Shown piece after piece: positions 7,900 through 17,087 of a stretch of 64,000 nt of DNA (position 1 is the first letter of the stretch; the number at the start of each line of letters is the position of its first letter). The notes beneath the pieces were generated by a model. The model had not been told where the DNA came from and made no database searches. It was given only the letters and a program-made list of their open reading frames with translations. Location of the stretch: the NCBI GenBank assembly GCA_028288995.1, contig JAQGHF010000003.1, positions 305,292 to 369,291 of the forward strand. The letters are read 5' to 3'. A program made the translations under genes and the position numbers. The DNA comes from Candidatus Saccharimonadota bacterium. GTDB taxonomy: Bacteria; Patescibacteriota; Saccharimonadia; Saccharimonadales; Saccharimonadaceae.

Positions 7900-9663
7900 A
7901 TGCCACTACTGACGGATGATATACAAGATAAACTCATCAAACTCCTTGTTGAAGAGGGGCTTGTCACATCTGAGGTATTGCAACAGGCACAGGCTACTTC
8001 CGTAGCAGACAAAAAACCACTTTTCAGCCTCCTCTCCGAGAAGGCAATTATTGATGATGAGCTTTTGACGCATGCAATCGCACAAGTATCAGGCGTTCCA
8101 TATGTCAACCTTACGAACACATTAATTGATCAGAATATCCTTGGACTTTTACCTGAAGATATCTCTGAGCGCTTTATGGCTGTGCCACTTGCAGAAGTGC
8201 AGAATCGTCTTGCTGTTGCCATGATTGACGCCAATAATGTCCAGGCTGTCGACTACCTTGCAAATCGTATTCAACGTCCACTGAAGGTCTTTATGGCCTC
8301 GGAAGCAGGTGTTCGTCACGTCCTCGACCAATACCGTACTGACCTTTCGAGTGTCGACAAAGCTGCCGAGGCATCACAACGAGAAGCGAATGCCGAAGAG
8401 GCAAGCGACGTAAAGACGATTGTTCAAGATTCACCGATTAGCCAAGCACTCAGTAAGATCTTAGAGTACGCAATTAAGTCTCGTGCCAGCGACGTCCATA
8501 TTGAACCACTTGAGGGTGCTCTTAAAATCCGTGTTCGTGTCGACGGTGTACTTCGTGAAATTATGCAGCTGCCAAAAAGTATTGAGCCAGCGCTTGTGAG
8601 TCGTGTGAAAATTCTTTCAAACCTCAAGATCGACGAACATCGTGTCCCGCAAGACGGTGAGTTTACGGTGAAAATTGCCGGTAAAGAAGTCGACCTTCGT
8701 ATCGCGATTAGCCCAGTCGTATGGGGTGAGCAAATCGTTATGCGTCTCCTCGATAAGACAGGTAACTCATTTGATCTCGAGGACATGGGATACACTGGAC
8801 GCGGACTTCGCGTCGTGAAACATGGTATCAAGCGTCCAAACGGCATGATCTTGACGTCTGGACCGACCGGTTCAGGTAAATCAACCAGTCTCTACGCGCT
8901 GATTAAAGAAATTAAAAATGATAGCGTGAACATCGTGACACTCGAAGACCCGGTTGAGTACAAGATGGACGGCGTGAACCAGATTCAAGTGAATGCCGAT
9001 GTTGGATTAACCTTTGCCAACGGGCTTCGTTCGATTCTTCGTCAGGACCCTGACGTCGTGATGGTAGGGGAGATCCGTGACGGTGAAACTGCGGCGCTTG
9101 CTGTGCAGGCGGCTCTCACAGGACACCTCGTGTTCAGTACACTTCACACCAACAGTGCTGCCGGAGTGTTGCCCCGTCTGCTTGATATGGATATTGAACC
9201 ATTCTTGATTGCCAGCACTGTGAACACGATTATTGGTCAACGACTTGTGCGTAAGGTATCGGTAAAACGCGAAACCTATCAATCAAGCCCGATTGAAACA
9301 CAGAATATTATGGCCACGATTGGTCACTTACTGCCAAAAACAAAGGAAGATGTTGCCAGGGTTTCTCAAGATTTAGGTTATAAAGATCTTCCCCTTGCAG
9401 GGCAAAGCGCTTATACTTTGGTGAGAGGTATTGATACTCCTCAGACACCGCATGGCTACAGTGGTCGAGCTGGCATCTACGAAGTAATGGACGTCAACCA
9501 AGACATCCAAAAGCTCATCGTCACAAAAGCGGCGAGCTCGGAAATCCAACGACTTGCAGTGTCTCAGGGAATGATCACGATGCGTCAGGACGGCTATTTG
9601 AAAGCACTGTCGGGCGTCACAACCATTGAAGAAGTGAATAGGGTAACGTCGGATGCGGCCTAA
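7900..9663 (+). CDS. pilB: Type IV pilus extension ATPase PilB
   Basis: A 587-aa secretion ATPase of the GspE/PilB type. An MshEN-like N-terminal domain (~1-160, LPEDISERFMAVPLAEV) is followed by the N2 domain (SRASDVHIEPLE, VRVDGVLREI) and the RecA-like core. Walker A GPTGSGKST begins at residue ~321, the Asp box is TLEDPVEY, Walker B is DPDVVMVGEIRD, and the His box is GHLVFSTLHTN. It hexamerises at the membrane and drives pilin addition. The tetracysteine zinc element usual before the final GRxGIYEVM segment is absent; the region instead reads TPQTPHGYSGRAGIYEVM and contains no cysteine. ATG 7900 follows AGGGGA. Confidence 0.95.
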   Translation: MPLLTDDIQDKLIKLLVEEGLVTSEVLQQAQATSVADKKPLFSLLSEKAIIDDELLTHAIAQVSGVPYVNLTNTLIDQNILGLLPEDISERFMAVPLAEVQNRLAVAMIDANNVQAVDYLANRIQRPLKVFMASEAGVRHVLDQYRTDLSSVDKAAEASQREANAEEASDVKTIVQDSPISQALSKILEYAIKSRASDVHIEPLEGALKIRVRVDGVLREIMQLPKSIEPALVSRVKILSNLKIDEHRVPQDGEFTVKIAGKEVDLRIAISPVVWGEQIVMRLLDKTGNSFDLEDMGYTGRGLRVVKHGIKRPNGMILTSGPTGSGKSTSLYALIKEIKNDSVNIVTLEDPVEYKMDGVNQIQVNADVGLTFANGLRSILRQDPDVVMVGEIRDGETAALAVQAALTGHLVFSTLHTNSAAGVLPRLLDMDIEPFLIASTVNTIIGQRLVRKVSVKRETYQSSPIETQNIMATIGHLLPKTKEDVARVSQDLGYKDLPLAGQSAYTLVRGIDTPQTPHGYSGRAGIYEVMDVNQDIQKLIVTKAASSEIQRLAVSQGMITMRQDGYLKALSGVTTIEEVNRVTSDAA

Positions 9664-9693
9664 GTATATAAAGAAGAATGAGTGGGAAATAAT

Positions 9694-10764
9694 ATGAACA
9701 ATCAACAATTAAGAATCGAAGTCTTGCTAGAAGAAGTAGTACGCCGCAAGGCATCTGATCTTCACCTCCAGGTAGGGCTTCCTCCCATGCTTCGTATCGA
9801 TGGTTCACTCATTCCTGTTGCCGGTTTTAATCCACTGGATGAAGCAGCAATTGAGACACTTGTTTTTGCAATCTTGGACCAAGATCAACGCCAAATCCTC
9901 CTCAAGGACAAAGAATTCGACTTCAGCTTCGCCTTTGGAACGCTTGGTCGTTTCCGTGTAAACGCCTTCCACGAACGCGGTAACTTGGCCGCCGCTCTTC
10001 GTCTGATTCCTAATGAGATTAAATCAATTACAGAGCTTGGGATGCCAAACGTTGTCCTTGGATTTGCTGATTTCCCACGCGGTCTGGTGCTAGTTACTGG
10101 ACCAACTGGTTCAGGTAAGTCAACCACACTTGCGGCGCTTGTGGACAAGATTAACACCGAGAAATCACAGCACATTATCACGATTGAAGATCCGATTGAG
10201 TTTACGCACAAATCGAAGAAATCAGTGATTGTTCAACGTGAAGTGCACTACGACACCTACAGCTTCTCGGCAGCACTTCGTTCAAGTCTTCGCCAAGACC
10301 CAGATGTCGTGTTGATTGGTGAGATGCGTGACCTTGAAACGATCTCGGCAGCAATCACCATCGCTGAGACAGGACACCTTGTCTTTGCAACGCTTCACAC
10401 AAACTCTGCAGCCCAATCGATCGACCGTATGATTGACGTCTTCCCACCTCACCAACAGCCACAAATTCGTGCGCAGCTTTCAAATATCTTGATGGCAATT
10501 GTGTCACAACGCCTCGTGCCATCTATCGGTGGAGGACGTGTTGTTGCAGCTGAAATCTTGGTTGCAAACCCAGCGGTTCGTAATATTATCCGTGAAGGAA
10601 AAGCTCACCAACTTGATGCCATCATCCAAACTGGTGCAGACCAAGGAATGCAGACAATGGATCGCACACTTGTCAGCCTCGTTCAAGCAGGAACGATTAC
10701 CTATGATAGTGCCCGCGAATTTGCTGTTGACTTAACTGAGTTTGAAAGGTTAATGAGAGGCTAA
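9694..10764 (+). CDS. pilT: Type IV pilus retraction ATPase PilT
   Basis: A 356-aa ATPase. The PAS-like N-terminal domain contains KASDLHLQVGLPPMLRIDG; the core has Walker A GPTGSGKST at ~136-144, TIEDPIEF, RQDPDVVLIGEMRD and GHLVFATLHTN. The C-terminal AVRNIIREGK corresponds to the AIRNLIRE motif required for retraction, which separates PilT from PilB. PilT depolymerises pili and powers twitching or contact with a host cell. ATG 9694 was preferred over GTG 9682. A separate pilT beside pilB implies that these pili retract. Confidence 0.95.
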   Translation: MNNQQLRIEVLLEEVVRRKASDLHLQVGLPPMLRIDGSLIPVAGFNPLDEAAIETLVFAILDQDQRQILLKDKEFDFSFAFGTLGRFRVNAFHERGNLAAALRLIPNEIKSITELGMPNVVLGFADFPRGLVLVTGPTGSGKSTTLAALVDKINTEKSQHIITIEDPIEFTHKSKKSVIVQREVHYDTYSFSAALRSSLRQDPDVVLIGEMRDLETISAAITIAETGHLVFATLHTNSAAQSIDRMIDVFPPHQQPQIRAQLSNILMAIVSQRLVPSIGGGRVVAAEILVANPAVRNIIREGKAHQLDAIIQTGADQGMQTMDRTLVSLVQAGTITYDSAREFAVDLTEFERLMRG

Positions 10765-10770
10765 TCACTA

Positions 10771-11982
10771 GTGAAAAAGTTTGTTTATGAAGCCCGCGAC
10801 CGAGCTACCAACCAGCTCGTCAAAGCAAGCCTTCAGGCTGAGTCTGAGAGTGCTGCTGCGCAACTGCTGGTAAAACAGGGCTTTGTTCCGTTATCGATCA
10901 AAGAGCAGATCGGTGATGGCACGCTTCTTTCAAGGCTGACCGGTCGTATCACCACCAAAGACAAAGTTGTCTTTACGCGCCAGCTCGCAACACTTATTGG
11001 TGCGGGTCTTCCACTCAGCCAGAGTCTCCACACGGTGCTTGAGCAGACGAGTAACAAACAACTTCAGTCAGTGATTGCAGAGATTGCTGCTGACGTAGAA
11101 GGCGGTAAATCTCTCTCGATTGCATTCGGAAAGCATCCGACTGTCTTTGATGGCGTCTTTATCTCACTCGTGTCAGCAGGTGAGTTGTCGGGTACGCTTG
11201 ATGAGTCATTGCAACGCGTCGCAAATCAACAAGAAAAAGATGCTGACACGATGAGTAAGATTAAGGGCGCGCTGACGTATCCAATTATTGTCTTGGTTGT
11301 TATCTTTGGTGTATTGGCTTTTATGCTATTCACTGTCGTTCCACAGGTGCAAAAACTATACCTTGACCTTCATAAGCAACTGCCGTTCATCACGCAGGTA
11401 ATGGTAAATGCTGCCTATGTTATGGTGCACTTTTGGTGGATCGTCATTATTGTCGTCGCCGTCGCCGTCTATTTTTTGCTACAGTTCATGAAAACAGAGC
11501 AAGGTATTCGCTTTAAAGACGTGTTCAAGGTCAGGGTGCCTGTATTTGGAAAAATGATTCAAAAGCTCTACATGGCGCGATTTACACGAACAGGACAAAC
11601 ACTACTCGGAACAGGTGTCAGTATGCTTGATATGCTCAAGGTGAGCTCGACAGCCGTCAATAATACACTTGTGTCTGAGGCTATCGACCGCGCTGCTGAT
11701 AAGGTAAAGGGTGGTAAGGCGTTGTCTACCGCGCTTGAACCTGAAGCTATTATTATGCCACTTGTTCCGCAGATGATTAAGATTGGTGAGCAATCTGGTC
11801 GTATCGATGAGATGCTTGGAAAAGTGGCGCAAGTATATGAAAACGAGCTTGATGAACAGATCAAGACGATTTCTACAGCAATCGAACCAATTCTGATGGT
11901 GGTGTTGGCTGTCGTTGCGGGGAGTATGGTTGGAGCGATCTTGCTCCCTATTTACGGACTCGTTAACGGGGTAAACATTTAA
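10771..11982 (+). CDS. pilC: Type IV pilus inner-membrane platform protein PilC
   Basis: A 403-aa GspF/PilC family protein starting with GTG. Two homologous cytoplasmic T2SSF domains (about 65-190, FTRQLATLIGAGLPLSQSL; and 270-390, FTRTGQTLLGTGVSMLDML) flank transmembrane helices near 170-195 and 225-240, with a last helix at 375-400 (ILMVVLAVVAGSMVGAILLPIY). The conserved end LPIYGLVNG is typical. PilC connects the PilB/PilT motors to the base of the growing pilus. It ends the operon; the major pilin follows with its own promoter. Confidence 0.94.
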   Translation: MKKFVYEARDRATNQLVKASLQAESESAAAQLLVKQGFVPLSIKEQIGDGTLLSRLTGRITTKDKVVFTRQLATLIGAGLPLSQSLHTVLEQTSNKQLQSVIAEIAADVEGGKSLSIAFGKHPTVFDGVFISLVSAGELSGTLDESLQRVANQQEKDADTMSKIKGALTYPIIVLVVIFGVLAFMLFTVVPQVQKLYLDLHKQLPFITQVMVNAAYVMVHFWWIVIIVVAVAVYFLLQFMKTEQGIRFKDVFKVRVPVFGKMIQKLYMARFTRTGQTLLGTGVSMLDMLKVSSTAVNNTLVSEAIDRAADKVKGGKALSTALEPEAIIMPLVPQMIKIGEQSGRIDEMLGKVAQVYENELDEQIKTISTAIEPILMVVLAVVAGSMVGAILLPIYGLVNGVNI

Positions 11983-11991
11983 AGAATACGC

Positions 11992-12020
11992 TAGACAAAT
12001 AGTTCGCCGTCGGCTACTAT
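11992..12020 (+). promoter_or_regulatory. Promoter of the major pilin gene
   Basis: TAGACA at 11992-11997 and TACTAT at 12015-12020 with exactly 17 bases between them. Predicted start near 12027, giving a leader of about 50 bases before ATG 12078. A separate, good promoter plus the terminator at 12628 makes the pilin a monocistronic unit, as expected for a highly expressed structural subunit. Confidence 0.65.
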
Positions 12021-12077
12021 TAAACACAAGCAGTTTATGCATTAAATTAGTTCATTCGAAAGGTGGAAAAAATTCCT

Positions 12078-12608
12078 ATGAACGTTCTCAGAAAAGAAAA
12101 AGCCCAGAACCAAAAAGGTTTCACAATCATTGAGGTTGTCTTGGTGCTTGCCATCGCAGGACTTATTTTCCTCATGGTTTTCATCGCTCTTCCAGCACTC
12201 CAAAGTAGCCAACGTGATACAGCTCGAAAGGGCGACGTCAGCGGTGTTGCATCGGCGATTACAACGTACGGTAGCAATAATAGGGGTGCATTCCCAACAA
12301 CAGTGCTTCTTACTGGTGACCCGAACGGTAAGCCAGCCACTACTGGAAAGTTTGGTGGATACATCACAACCGTATCTTCAAATATCGATACTGTCACGGT
12401 TCAGACTGCAGCAAACCCTACGGCAACTGTTGTTCAGGGTGAAATTGTTGTAACTCAGAAGACTCAGTGTGGTACTGCAGCTGCAGCTACTGGTGCTGGT
12501 GCAACAAAGTCTGCAACAGAAACATTCACTACCGGTTCAACTCGTCAATTCACGGTTGTCACATACCTTGAATCGGGCGGCGGCGTCGTGTACTGCCAAG
12601 ACAGCTAG
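12078..12608 (+). CDS. pilA: Type IV major pilin
   Basis: A 176-aa class III prepilin. A 14-residue basic leader ends KG, followed by FTIIEVVLVLAIAG with Phe at +1 and Glu at +5, the signature recognised by prepilin peptidase; the hydrophobic helix continues through FLMVFIALPAL. The globular part has two cysteines, one in KTQCGTAAA and one near the C-terminus (VVYCQDS), which could form the D-region disulfide loop. ATG 12078 is used; the in-frame ATG 12063 would add five residues. The single-gene transcription unit and size argue that this is the main fibre subunit, with the later pilin-like genes being minor pilins. Confidence 0.85.
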   Translation: MNVLRKEKAQNQKGFTIIEVVLVLAIAGLIFLMVFIALPALQSSQRDTARKGDVSGVASAITTYGSNNRGAFPTTVLLTGDPNGKPATTGKFGGYITTVSSNIDTVTVQTAANPTATVVQGEIVVTQKTQCGTAAAATGAGATKSATETFTTGSTRQFTVVTYLESGGGVVYCQDS

Positions 12609-12627
12609 TCTTCACTGCAAGCAAACA

Positions 12628-12660
12628 ATCACCCGAACGGAAATGTTCGGGTGATTTTTG
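12628..12660 (+). terminator. Rho-independent terminator after the major pilin
   Basis: An 11-bp perfect stem (ATCACCCGAAC at 12628-12638, complement at 12645-12655) with a 6-base loop, followed by a run of T. It separates the pilin from the prepilin peptidase gene. Confidence 0.9.
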
Positions 12661-12705
12661 TACGAGTGGTAGGGGAGAGAATCAATCTCTGTTATGATAA
12701 TGGTT

Positions 12706-13581
12706 ATGGATTTTATCATATATCTCGCGTTGGTACTGTTTGGGCTGGTGCTAGGAAGTTTTGCTGGTGCCACGGTGTGGCGTCTGCGGGCGAGGCAGCT
12801 CGTTGCTGATAAAAAAGCCGGTGAACACGTTGACCACGCCCAGTACAAGAAATTAGAGAAGCTAGCGCACGAAAAAGTATCCAAAGACCATTCTCGCTGC
12901 TTGCATTGTGGGTATGCACTTCGTTGGTTCGATCTTATACCGCTGGTGAGTTGGATTGCCCTTCGTGGTCGTTGCCGTGAGTGTCGAAAGCCTATTGGCA
13001 TCATGGAACCGTTGATTGAGCTTGGTACTGCCGCATTCTTCGTTCTATCATATATTTTGTGGCCGTTTGACCTGACGACAGGTCTAGCGGTTGCACAGTT
13101 CATCATCTGGCTTATCTCGGGCGTTGGGCTGGCGATTATGTTCGCATACGACGCCAGGTGGTTCCTATTACCAGACAAGGTAAACTTTGCAGTCATTGGG
13201 CTAGGGCTCGTCAGCGCAGTTCTTATGATTATTGGAAGCAACAACCATGTTGGTGCGCTCTTGAACGTTCTCGGATCTATCATAGTCCTCAGCGGTATCT
13301 ACTATGTGCTCTACCTTATCTCTAAGGGTCGTTGGATCGGTTTTGGGGATATAAAGCTTGGGCTTGGACTAGGGCTACTTTTAGGGGACTGGCAGCTCGC
13401 AATTATTGGACTCTTTTTTGCGAACCTTATTGGCTGCATCATTGTGATTCCTTTGATGGCGACGGGTAAGCTAAAACGCAGCTCGCATGTGCCATTTGGA
13501 CCACTCCTTATCGCTGGCGCTATCATTGCAAAACTTGTTGGTATGGGTATTGCAGAGTTCTATACATTAAGCTTAATGTAA
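12706..13581 (+). CDS. pilD: Prepilin peptidase / N-methyltransferase PilD
   Basis: A polytopic membrane protein of 291 aa. The N-terminal LGSFAGATVWRL matches the family, and a four-cysteine zinc motif (CLHC ... CREC, residues ~65-100) identifies the methyltransferase-type cytoplasmic domain. The aspartyl-protease aspartates are in AYDARWFLLPDKV and GFGDIKLG. It cleaves the leader of prepilins at G/F and methylates the new N-terminus. A TGT-TATGAT extended -10 at 12690-12698 sits 7 bases before ATG 12706; the ATG at 12694 falls within that box and is probably not used. Confidence 0.93.
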   Translation: MDFIIYLALVLFGLVLGSFAGATVWRLRARQLVADKKAGEHVDHAQYKKLEKLAHEKVSKDHSRCLHCGYALRWFDLIPLVSWIALRGRCRECRKPIGIMEPLIELGTAAFFVLSYILWPFDLTTGLAVAQFIIWLISGVGLAIMFAYDARWFLLPDKVNFAVIGLGLVSAVLMIIGSNNHVGALLNVLGSIIVLSGIYYVLYLISKGRWIGFGDIKLGLGLGLLLGDWQLAIIGLFFANLIGCIIVIPLMATGKLKRSSHVPFGPLLIAGAIIAKLVGMGIAEFYTLSLM

Positions 13582-13630
13582 TCCTTCCTAAAGAGGTGCG
13601 CAGATGACGCTTATGGTATAATGTCCTCAA

Positions 13631-14461
13631 ATGGGCATACACTTTAAACAAGGTTTTACGATCATTGAGACCATGCTGGTTCTTGCGGTGACTGGTGTAT
13701 TGATCGCGACACTTCTTGTCGGTACGGGAAGCTCGATTAACGCTCAGCGCTATAAAGATTCTGTCACCACTCTTACTGCAACACTTCAGGCGCAGTATTC
13801 ACAGGTAAATAACGTGACAAATGTGCGGGATACCAATGGAACGTGTGGCTCAACGGCTATACCTGTAGACAATGCATCTGGTGTTGCACCTGGTCAGTCG
13901 GACTGTGTGCTGATGGGGCGATACGTGAGTATCGTGAACGATACTATCAACGCGGCATCGATACTTGGATACAAAAAATCTGGTATTACTGCAACAAATG
14001 ACATAACGGACATCACGACAAACTATCAACTAGGTATTTCAACTAGTAGTGTGACAACTACCACGCTTGAGTGGGGTGCATCAATTGCGTGGCCAAAGAA
14101 CGGTGGTGAGGATGATGCGCCGGCAGCGGTTTCACCAACTCCACCACAGCGCGCTATCAGTATTTTGATCGTGCGCTCACCAATAAGCGGAACTTCATAT
14201 ACATTCACGAGTGACACAGTATATGACATCAATACGATTACCTCCGCTAACCTCACCGCGATGATGGTGGCTAACACCGCTACTGTGCCTGGTCAGATGC
14301 AACGATACTTGTGTGTTGACCCAAGCCCAGGATCAACGATCGTGACGGTACCCGAGAAATTATCAGTGGTGATCGATCAATCAGCCGGCGATGCAAGTGC
14401 CATCGAAATGCGAAGTGATGCTGTAACGGCATCACTTGGAGGAAAAACAAAATGTCAGTAA
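13631..14461 (+). CDS. Minor pilin with class III signal
   Basis: A 276-aa prepilin-like protein. Leader MGIHFKQG, then FTIIETMLVLAVTGVLIATLLVG with Glu at +5. The mature domain is large for a pilin, Thr/Ser rich, with cysteines in GTCGS, SDCVLMG, RYLCVD and KTKCQ. A TGG-TATAAT element at 13614-13622 precedes the ATG by 8 bases, so this gene probably opens the minor-pilin operon as a leaderless mRNA. The end overlaps the next gene by 10 bases. Likely part of the priming or tip complex; which minor pilin it equals cannot be decided by eye. Confidence 0.75.
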   Translation: MGIHFKQGFTIIETMLVLAVTGVLIATLLVGTGSSINAQRYKDSVTTLTATLQAQYSQVNNVTNVRDTNGTCGSTAIPVDNASGVAPGQSDCVLMGRYVSIVNDTINAASILGYKKSGITATNDITDITTNYQLGISTSSVTTTTLEWGASIAWPKNGGEDDAPAAVSPTPPQRAISILIVRSPISGTSYTFTSDTVYDINTITSANLTAMMVANTATVPGQMQRYLCVDPSPGSTIVTVPEKLSVVIDQSAGDASAIEMRSDAVTASLGGKTKCQ

Positions 14462-15072
14462 CGAGATTGCAAAAAGGGGATACGCTTATTGAGGTATTGT
14501 TTGCTTTTGCGGTACTCAGTCTTGTGATCATTGGCGCCCTTACGATTATGAATCAGGGCACACTTGCGTCACAACGCTCACTTGAAACAACATTGGTGAG
14601 AGAAGAGATTGATGGGCAAGCAACCACGCTTCGATTCCTACATGATGCGTACGTTACGAAATTCCAGCCAAACGCAACGTATGCGACTAATACACCTGCC
14701 GGTCAATGGGCGACAATGGTGAGTAAGTTAAGTGCGACATCATCGACCTCCTTCGGCGGAGTGACTTCTTGTCCCACACCACCTTCAGGAAGCTTCATTC
14801 TTGATCCAACAACTGCAACCTACCAAGGTGTCAATGCAAAATTAGCACCATCAACAACATTTGCCCAACTTGTTTATAATTCAAGTAATGTATTTACGGA
14901 GTCTGATGGCGTTTGGATTGAAGGTATTCGTTCGACAGATGTTCAGACCGATCCAAATAAACAAAATGTCACGTATATTGATTTCCATATTAATGCCTGT
15001 TGGGATGCGCCCGGTAGTGGTCCACCAATGACGATTGGAACGATTGTGAGGTTATATGAACCACTTAATTAA
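14452..15072 (+). CDS. Minor pilin, PilV/GspI-like
   Basis: A 206-aa protein beginning MSVTRLQKG / DTLIEVLFAFAVLSLVIIGAL. The GD-LIEVL form of the signal, with Glu at +5 and Asp rather than Phe at +1, is common in PilV/GspI-type minor pilins. The rest is a soluble domain with two cysteines (TSCPTPPS and NACWDAP). It overlaps the preceding gene by 10 bases and the following one by 17, showing a translationally coupled minor-pilin operon. Confidence 0.75.
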   Translation: MSVTRLQKGDTLIEVLFAFAVLSLVIIGALTIMNQGTLASQRSLETTLVREEIDGQATTLRFLHDAYVTKFQPNATYATNTPAGQWATMVSKLSATSSTSFGGVTSCPTPPSGSFILDPTTATYQGVNAKLAPSTTFAQLVYNSSNVFTESDGVWIEGIRSTDVQTDPNKQNVTYIDFHINACWDAPGSGPPMTIGTIVRLYEPLN

Positions 15073-15895
15073 TCGACGAACTGGGAATGCAACTCACTCC
15101 ATTGACTCCGTTAAGGGATTTACGATCATTGAGTTGATGCTTGCGATGGCATTTATCTCAATGCTGTTACTTGTGATTGCACTCACGTTGGTGCAGATTG
15201 GGAACATTTATAATCACGGTAACACGGCTAAAGATGTGAATGCATCATCTCGAGCAATTTCAGATGAACTGAGCTTCGCACTTACTTCAAGTGGAAGCTT
15301 CTCGCTCAATAGTGCCGATCATCATTACGTTGTGATGAGTCACAGCGGAACACCTATCGGTGGAAGGCTCTGTGTCGGTAAGTACAGTTATATTTGGAAC
15401 TACGCAGCAGCGCTTAGCCCAGCGGGAACGTACCCAAATCCAAGCCCTGATACCACCCGCAATATATACCTTCCAAGTGCAATTCCTAATCTCTCTGCAA
15501 ACGTCGTAAAAATTGGAAGTGCGGCTACTCGCTACGAAATCAGCCTCGTAAAAGCACCCGATGCCTCAGGAGCATACTGTGTGCCAACAGCGACAACACC
15601 AAGCGGATACCCAAACGTTAATCCGGTCGGGGCTACTGAGTTATTGCGAACAGGGGATCATGGTATTGTGCTTCATTATCTTGATATCACAACGGCAGCA
15701 ACCGCAACCGATTCACTATCTGCACAACAGCTCTATAAGGTTACCTTTGTGCTTGGAACGCCAGATGTAAATGCTGTAACTGGAGCTTTGTCTAGCGTCA
15801 CTTGTAAAGCCCCCGGTACTGCTGGTGCTGATACAAACTATTGTTCTACGCAAAAATTCACCCTTGTCCTAAGGGTAGTAAGTGGGGTTAACTAG
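15056..15895 (+). CDS. Minor pilin, PilW/GspJ-like
   Basis: A 279-aa protein with an unusually long 21-residue leader ending VKG, then FTIIELMLAMAFISMLLLVIAL with Glu at +5. The long leader and ELM-type signal are seen in PilW/GspJ minor pilins. The mature domain has a segment (SSRAISDELSFALTSSGSF) resembling the first helices of that group and several cysteines towards the C-terminus. The stop is one base before the start of the next gene. Confidence 0.72.
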   Translation: MNHLINRRTGNATHSIDSVKGFTIIELMLAMAFISMLLLVIALTLVQIGNIYNHGNTAKDVNASSRAISDELSFALTSSGSFSLNSADHHYVVMSHSGTPIGGRLCVGKYSYIWNYAAALSPAGTYPNPSPDTTRNIYLPSAIPNLSANVVKIGSAATRYEISLVKAPDASGAYCVPTATTPSGYPNVNPVGATELLRTGDHGIVLHYLDITTAATATDSLSAQQLYKVTFVLGTPDVNAVTGALSSVTCKAPGTAGADTNYCSTQKFTLVLRVVSGVN

Positions 15896-15896
15896 A

Positions 15897-17078
15897 ATGG
15901 TAATGCTTAACCGTCGTCGCGAATCTGGTGCTGTCTCATTGTTCCTTGTTATCTTTGCGATGCTACTTATTACCGTTGTCACGCTGAGCTTTATTCGTAC
16001 AATGGTGGCAGATCAATCTCAGTCGTCACTTGCAGACTTATCACAGAGTGCCTATGACTCATCGCTTGCGGGTACAGAAGACGCCAAACGCGCACTTATC
16101 TACTATCGAACCGTGTGTACAAATGGATTAGCGTCAGACTGTGCTGCTGCAAAGGCTACACTCGATTCGTCAGCCTGTAACCAAGGGCTGACCACGATTT
16201 TGCCTGGTATCGCACCTAATCAAGAGGTGAAAATACAAAAAACTCAATCAAGCACTGATACTAATGGCTACGATCAAGCATATACCTGTGTGAAAATTGC
16301 GCTTGATACCCCCGATTATCTTGGGACGGTCGATGCAAATGCATCGAAGCTTATTCCTTTGAAAGCAACCGGTAACATCAATGCGGTAACCGTGCAGTGG
16401 TATATGCCGAGTGACCTCGGGTCAAGTGCAACGGACGTCAGTCTTATTGGAGACTCTGCGCCGTCCAAGCCGTTGTATCTCCAAACAAACTGGCCAGCAA
16501 ACCGACCGTCACTACTGCGTGCGCAGTTAATACAATTCGGGTCAAATTTCTCGCTTTCTGATTTTGATACCTCAAACACGGTAAATAGTAATACAAACAC
16601 CGTCTTCTTGTATCCAACAGGGACGACCGGCACGGGGCGTTCTGTGACAGACTCGCTCGCAATTGCTCAAAGAGATATTCGAAAGACAGCCACAGGCGCA
16701 CCGCAACCAGTGAGGTGTTCGGGCAAACTGAGTAGTGGGGGATATGCTTGTTCAGTCACCCTTACACTGCCGCAGGCAATTGGACAAACTGATGATTCTC
16801 GTACAGCGTACCTTCGTCTCACTCCTATGTACAATTCGACGCACTTTCGGGTAACGCTAAGTGGTGCGACAGGCACGCTTGATTTTAGTGGCGTTCAACC
16901 AAGCATTGATTCAACAGGTCGCGCAAACACACAGTACCACCGCGTTGAAACTCGCGTCGACCTTACCAGCGCGAACTTCGCTTTCCCGGAGGCAGCAGTT
17001 GACCTCACAGGCAACCTTTGTAAAGACTTTGTTGTCACAGATAGTACGAGTGACTACGCAAATAGCTGTACACCTTAA
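15897..17078 (+). CDS. PilX-like pilus-associated membrane protein
   Basis: A 393-aa protein starting at ATG 15897 (a GTG at 15882 is also in frame). The N-terminus, RRRESGAVSLFLVIFAMLLITVVTLSFIRTMV, looks like PilX: Gly before a hydrophobic helix, but without the Glu at +5 seen in true pilins. It is followed by DQSQSSLADLSQSAYDSSLAGTEDAKRAL, an amphipathic segment typical of PilX-type proteins. Cysteine-rich external domain. It closes the minor-pilin operon and meets the convergent Xer gene with a gap of only 9 bases and no terminator visible. Confidence 0.65.
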   Translation: MVMLNRRRESGAVSLFLVIFAMLLITVVTLSFIRTMVADQSQSSLADLSQSAYDSSLAGTEDAKRALIYYRTVCTNGLASDCAAAKATLDSSACNQGLTTILPGIAPNQEVKIQKTQSSTDTNGYDQAYTCVKIALDTPDYLGTVDANASKLIPLKATGNINAVTVQWYMPSDLGSSATDVSLIGDSAPSKPLYLQTNWPANRPSLLRAQLIQFGSNFSLSDFDTSNTVNSNTNTVFLYPTGTTGTGRSVTDSLAIAQRDIRKTATGAPQPVRCSGKLSSGGYACSVTLTLPQAIGQTDDSRTAYLRLTPMYNSTHFRVTLSGATGTLDFSGVQPSIDSTGRANTQYHRVETRVDLTSANFAFPEAAVDLTGNLCKDFVVTDSTSDYANSCTP

Positions 17079-17087
17079 ACTCCCGAG

